A stretch of DNA of 64,000 bases from Aquaticitalea lipolytica (GTDB taxonomy: Bacteria; Bacteroidota; Bacteroidia; Flavobacteriales; Flavobacteriaceae): positions 98,573-162,572 of the forward strand of contig NZ_BMIC01000006.1 in NCBI RefSeq assembly GCF_014641635.1. Direction: 5' to 3'. Made by a program: the position numbers and the translations under genes. Below are positions 61,586-64,000 of the stretch, piece after piece (positions within the stretch are counted from its first letter, which is position 1; the number at the start of each line of letters is the position of its first letter). The notes under the pieces are model-generated. The model was not told the origin of the DNA. It searched no databases and saw nothing but the letters and a program-made list of their open reading frames with translations.

Positions 61586-62650
61586 TTAATGAATATATAT
61601 TTTACCTGAGCTATGATTTTTGAATGCTCCTGTAACACTACTTAAACAGTTGACTTCATCTCGTAATTTTAAAACACCTAGAAACCCAAAAATCAATGCT
61701 TCTTTAAACTCAATAATTAATTGATTTGGAATGACAATCTCATTTTTAGTCTTATCCTTAATACTTTTAATTAAAAAATCGTTGTAAACGCCTCCTCCAG
61801 TTATTAAAACTGTTACGTTACTTTTTTTATTAATTTCTTTTGTTATTTGAATTGAAGTGTGTTCAATTAGTGTTCTTAAAATATCATTAACCTGAAGATT
61901 ATAAGAGTTTACTAATGGAAATATTTCTGTTTTAACCCATTCTAACCCTAAAGATTTTGGATGCTCCTTTTTATAAAACTCTAATGAATTTAAATCATTC
62001 AATAGTTCTATATTAATTTCTCCTGAAGATCCTATTTTGCCCTTGTCATCATAATCCAAATCTAACTTATTTACATAATGATTTAAAACAATATTAACTG
62101 GACAGATATCATAGGCAATCCTTTCATTATCAATCTCTGAGGAAATATTTGCAAAACCTCCTAAATTCAAGCAAAAATCATATTCAGAAAACAATAGTCT
62201 ATCTCCTATTGGTACCAATGGAGCACCTTGACCTCCAAGTTCAACATCTTCAACTCTAAAATCACAAACAACCTTTTGTTTTGTAATCAATGCAATTTTG
62301 GGTAGGTTACCAATTTGATAAGTTAACCTATTTTCTGGTCGATGCAATGCTGTATGACCATGAGAACATACTGCATCCAAGGTTGTAATATTGTGTTTTG
62401 CTATAAATTTTTTGATAATTTCACTTAAATGAGTCGTATAATCGTCATCTAAAACTTTTAATTCAGAAATAGACAAAGCAACTAAACTTTTTAGTTTTTT
62501 AAGCCATTGCTGACTATATTTAACTGTCTCTGCTTTATGAATAGTAAATTCCCATTTTTTATTATGAGTAAAGGTAATATACGCCAAATCAATGCCATCA
62601 AGCGATGTTCCAGACATGACACCTATAACGTTATAGCTATTTTTTAACAT
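61586..62650 (-). CDS. anmK: Anhydro-N-acetylmuramic acid kinase
   Basis: A 354-residue kinase: M-S-G-T-S-L-D-G-I-D near residue 13 (phosphate loop), H-G-H-T-A-L-H-R-P, G-G-F-A-N-I-S near residue 164, and T-G-G-G-V-Y-N near residue 297. It phosphorylates anhydroMurNAc from murein turnover to MurNAc-6-P. Together with mpl in this window it indicates an active murein-recycling route. Divergent from the acyl-CoA dehydrogenase gene. Confidence 0.94.
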   Translation of the reverse strand: MLKNSYNVIGVMSGTSLDGIDLAYITFTHNKKWEFTIHKAETVKYSQQWLKKLKSLVALSISELKVLDDDYTTHLSEIIKKFIAKHNITTLDAVCSHGHTALHRPENRLTYQIGNLPKIALITKQKVVCDFRVEDVELGGQGAPLVPIGDRLLFSEYDFCLNLGGFANISSEIDNERIAYDICPVNIVLNHYVNKLDLDYDDKGKIGSSGEINIELLNDLNSLEFYKKEHPKSLGLEWVKTEIFPLVNSYNLQVNDILRTLIEHTSIQITKEINKKSNVTVLITGGGVYNDFLIKSIKDKTKNEIVIPNQLIIEFKEALIFGFLGVLKLRDEVNCLSSVTGAFKNHSSGKIYIH

Positions 62651-62672
62651 ATCAGTAAAAATAGCAATTCGT

Positions 62673-62704
62673 TTTGAAAAAATGCCATTAAACCTCTATC
62701 TTTG
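62673..62704 (+). promoter_or_regulatory. Promoter of the acyl-CoA dehydrogenase gene
   Basis: TTTG (62673-62676), 20-base spacer, TATCTTTG (62697-62704): the most complete consensus promoter in the window. Predicted leader about 31 bases. Confidence 0.75.
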
Positions 62705-62741
62705 CTATCATTTTTTATCAAATCAACAACAAAATCAAACT

Positions 62742-63884
62742 ATGGATTTTAGTCTTACAGAAGAACATATCATGATTCGCGATGCAGCTCGCGATTTTGC
62801 ACAAACAGAATTACTTCCTGGCGTTATAGAACGTGATAACGAACAAAAATTTCCACAAGAACTCGTCAAAAAAATGGGAGATCTTGGTTTTATGGGTATT
62901 ATGGTCGATCCAAAATATGGAGGAAGTGGTATGGATGCCATTTCGTATGTATTAATAATGGAAGAATTATCTAAAGTTGATGCTTCAGCTTCGGTAATTG
63001 TATCTGTAAATAACTCTTTAGTTTGTTATGGACTTGAAGCCTATGGAAATGAAGAACAAAAACAAAAATACTTAACTAAATTAGCGACTGGAGAGTTTGT
63101 TGGAGCATTTTGCTTAAGTGAACCAGAAGCTGGTAGTGATGCTACATCTCAAAGAACTACTGCAATAGATATGGGTGACCATTATGTTATTAATGGTACT
63201 AAAAACTGGATTACAAGTGGAGGAAGAGCTGATGTCTATTTAGTAATAGCGCAAACTGACAAAGACAAAGGTCACAGAGGTATAAATGCATTTATTGTAG
63301 AAAAAGGAACTCCAGGTTTTCATGTCGGCCCAAAAGAAGATAAGTTAGGCATTAGAGGAAGTGATACTCATACACTACAATTTAATGATGTTAAAGTTCC
63401 TAAAGCTAATAGAATTGGTGAAGATGGATTCGGTTTTAAATTTGCAATGAAAACACTTTCTGGTGGACGAATTGGTATTGCTTCACAAGCATTAGGTATA
63501 GCTTCTGGGGCTTATGAACTTGCTTTAAAGTATAGTAAAGAAAGGAAAGCGTTTGGTACTGAAATTTGCAATCACCAAGCAATTGCATTTAAGCTAGCTG
63601 ATATGTACACTGATATTGAAGCTGCTAGGCATTTAGTTATGAAAGCAGCTTGGGATAAAGATCAAGGTAACAACTATGATGTTTCAAGTGCAATGGCTAA
63701 ATTATTTGCTTCAAAAGTTGCGATGACTCATACAGTAGAAGCTGTACAAATTCATGGTGGTAATGGTTTTGTTAAAGAATACCATGTAGAGCGACTAATG
63801 CGTGACGCAAAAATTACACAGATTTATGAAGGTACTTCTGAAATTCAGAAGATTGTAATTTCAAGAAATTTGATTAAAGGCTAA
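62742..63884 (+). CDS. Acyl-CoA dehydrogenase (short/medium-chain type)
   Basis: A 380-residue flavoenzyme starting at the ATG of M-D-F-S-L-T-E-E-H. FAD/substrate motifs C-L-S-E-P-E-A-G-S-D and the catalytic Glu in I-Y-E-G-T-S-E-I-Q are present, as is R-K-A-F-G-T in the last domain. It begins beta-oxidation by introducing the alpha-beta double bond; the length and motifs suit butyryl- or isovaleryl-type members, but the chain-length preference is not decidable. The longer upstream frame covers the promoter and is rejected. Confidence 0.94.
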   Translation: MDFSLTEEHIMIRDAARDFAQTELLPGVIERDNEQKFPQELVKKMGDLGFMGIMVDPKYGGSGMDAISYVLIMEELSKVDASASVIVSVNNSLVCYGLEAYGNEEQKQKYLTKLATGEFVGAFCLSEPEAGSDATSQRTTAIDMGDHYVINGTKNWITSGGRADVYLVIAQTDKDKGHRGINAFIVEKGTPGFHVGPKEDKLGIRGSDTHTLQFNDVKVPKANRIGEDGFGFKFAMKTLSGGRIGIASQALGIASGAYELALKYSKERKAFGTEICNHQAIAFKLADMYTDIEAARHLVMKAAWDKDQGNNYDVSSAMAKLFASKVAMTHTVEAVQIHGGNGFVKEYHVERLMRDAKITQIYEGTSEIQKIVISRNLIKG

Positions 63885-63903
63885 TTATAGTCCTAATAAA
63901 GTA

Positions 63904-63941
63904 AAAAAAATCCAACAATATAATAATTGTTGGATTTTTTT
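63904..63941 (+). terminator. Terminator of the acyl-CoA dehydrogenase gene
   Basis: ATCCAACAAT-ATAATA-ATTGTTGGAT with flanking A and T runs; a 10-bp core extended by A/T pairs. Confidence 0.94.
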
Positions 63942-63973
63942 ATGTTTAAAATTTGGAGTGTGATTAAAAACAA

Positions 63974-64000
63974 AAAGCCCTTCATGGAAACATGAAGGGC
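63974..64000. terminator. Terminator-like hairpin at window end
   Basis: AAA-GCCCTTCATG-GAAA-CATGAAGGGC, a perfect 10-bp stem with a GAAA loop reaching the last base. The A-run on its left would be a T-run for a leftward gene lying beyond the window. Confidence 0.7.

Noticed and set aside
1..64000. CRISPR arrays, insertion sequences, prophage or toxin-antitoxin pairs
   Set aside because: No regularly spaced repeats, transposase-like frames, phage genes or convincing small toxin pairs were seen on either strand.

Overview
The window is a stretch of chromosome from a member of the Bacteroidota, almost certainly family Flavobacteriaceae. The DNA is AT-rich and ribosome-binding sites of the Shine-Dalgarno type are not evident. 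Recognisable promoters follow the Bacteroidota pattern (TTG or TTTG, 18-20 bases, TAnnTTTG). Signal peptides repeatedly leave Gln as the first mature residue. The type IX secretion/gliding genes porU, porV and gldJ are present. No rRNA, CRISPR, prophage or insertion sequence was seen; there is one tRNA (Val, anticodon TAC).

Layout. 1-3.2 kb: the end of a PaiB-like flavoprotein gene, a small DUF2007 protein, an unassigned multi-pass membrane protein, a dienelactone-hydrolase-like enzyme with a Tat-like leader, a small two-helix membrane protein and a VOC-fold protein. 3.2-9.8 kb: the Mpl-type murein ligase, then a leftward tetR-ABC-hlyD-tolC export operon with a probable operator. 9.9-17.5 kb: a TPR protein, a 2020-residue alpha-2-macroglobulin homologue with an intact thioester motif, and a DoxX-like protein. 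17.6-22.1 kb: a DUF4136 lipoprotein, obg, a fused hypoxanthine phosphoribosyltransferase-adenylate kinase, and divergent purK-purE. 22.3-29 kb: an M3 peptidase, a sigma-70 factor with a small partner, a UbiA-like membrane protein and gcvP. 29.2-34.1 kb: a compact ketosynthase III-methyltransferase-glycosyltransferase set, then leftward pafA (phosphatase) and a secreted or membrane-anchored nuclease. 34.2-39 kb: mlaEF, a DUF389 membrane protein, manC and an SprT-like metalloprotein. 39-41.9 kb: a WG-repeat gene bracketed by inverted repeats, a DUF3124 lipoprotein and a zinc-ribbon methyltransferase. 41.9-46.9 kb: an SDR, an M28 peptidase, pdhC, pdhA and cdd. 47-55.4 kb: porV and porU leftward, gldJ and murF rightward. 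55.5-64 kb: tRNA-Val, folC, tonB-exbD-exbB, nhaD, a glutamate/leucine-type dehydrogenase, anmK and an acyl-CoA dehydrogenase.

How the genes work together. PorU and PorV act together at the outer membrane to remove C-terminal signals from type IX cargo; GldJ belongs to the gliding/secretion motor. Mpl and AnmK are both murein-recycling enzymes and MurF is the biosynthetic counterpart. The fused Hpt-Adk enzyme sits back to back with PurK/PurE, so salvage and de novo purine synthesis share one intergenic region. PafA and the nuclease form a phosphate/nucleotide scavenging pair. ExbB-ExbD-TonB power outer-membrane uptake.

The most unusual signals are: (i) an 18-bp dispersed repeat that lies in frame inside two unrelated genes, at equivalent positions of the peptide it encodes; (ii) three intergenic CTGAA/TTCAG palindromes of one family; (iii) a single WG-repeat gene bracketed by 9-bp inverted repeats matching integron-type attC core sequences; (iv) the Hpt-Adk fusion, which keeps an ATG exactly at the adenylate kinase start; (v) an ABC exporter whose nucleotide-binding domain has an aberrant signature and Walker B. 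None of these was tested by database search.
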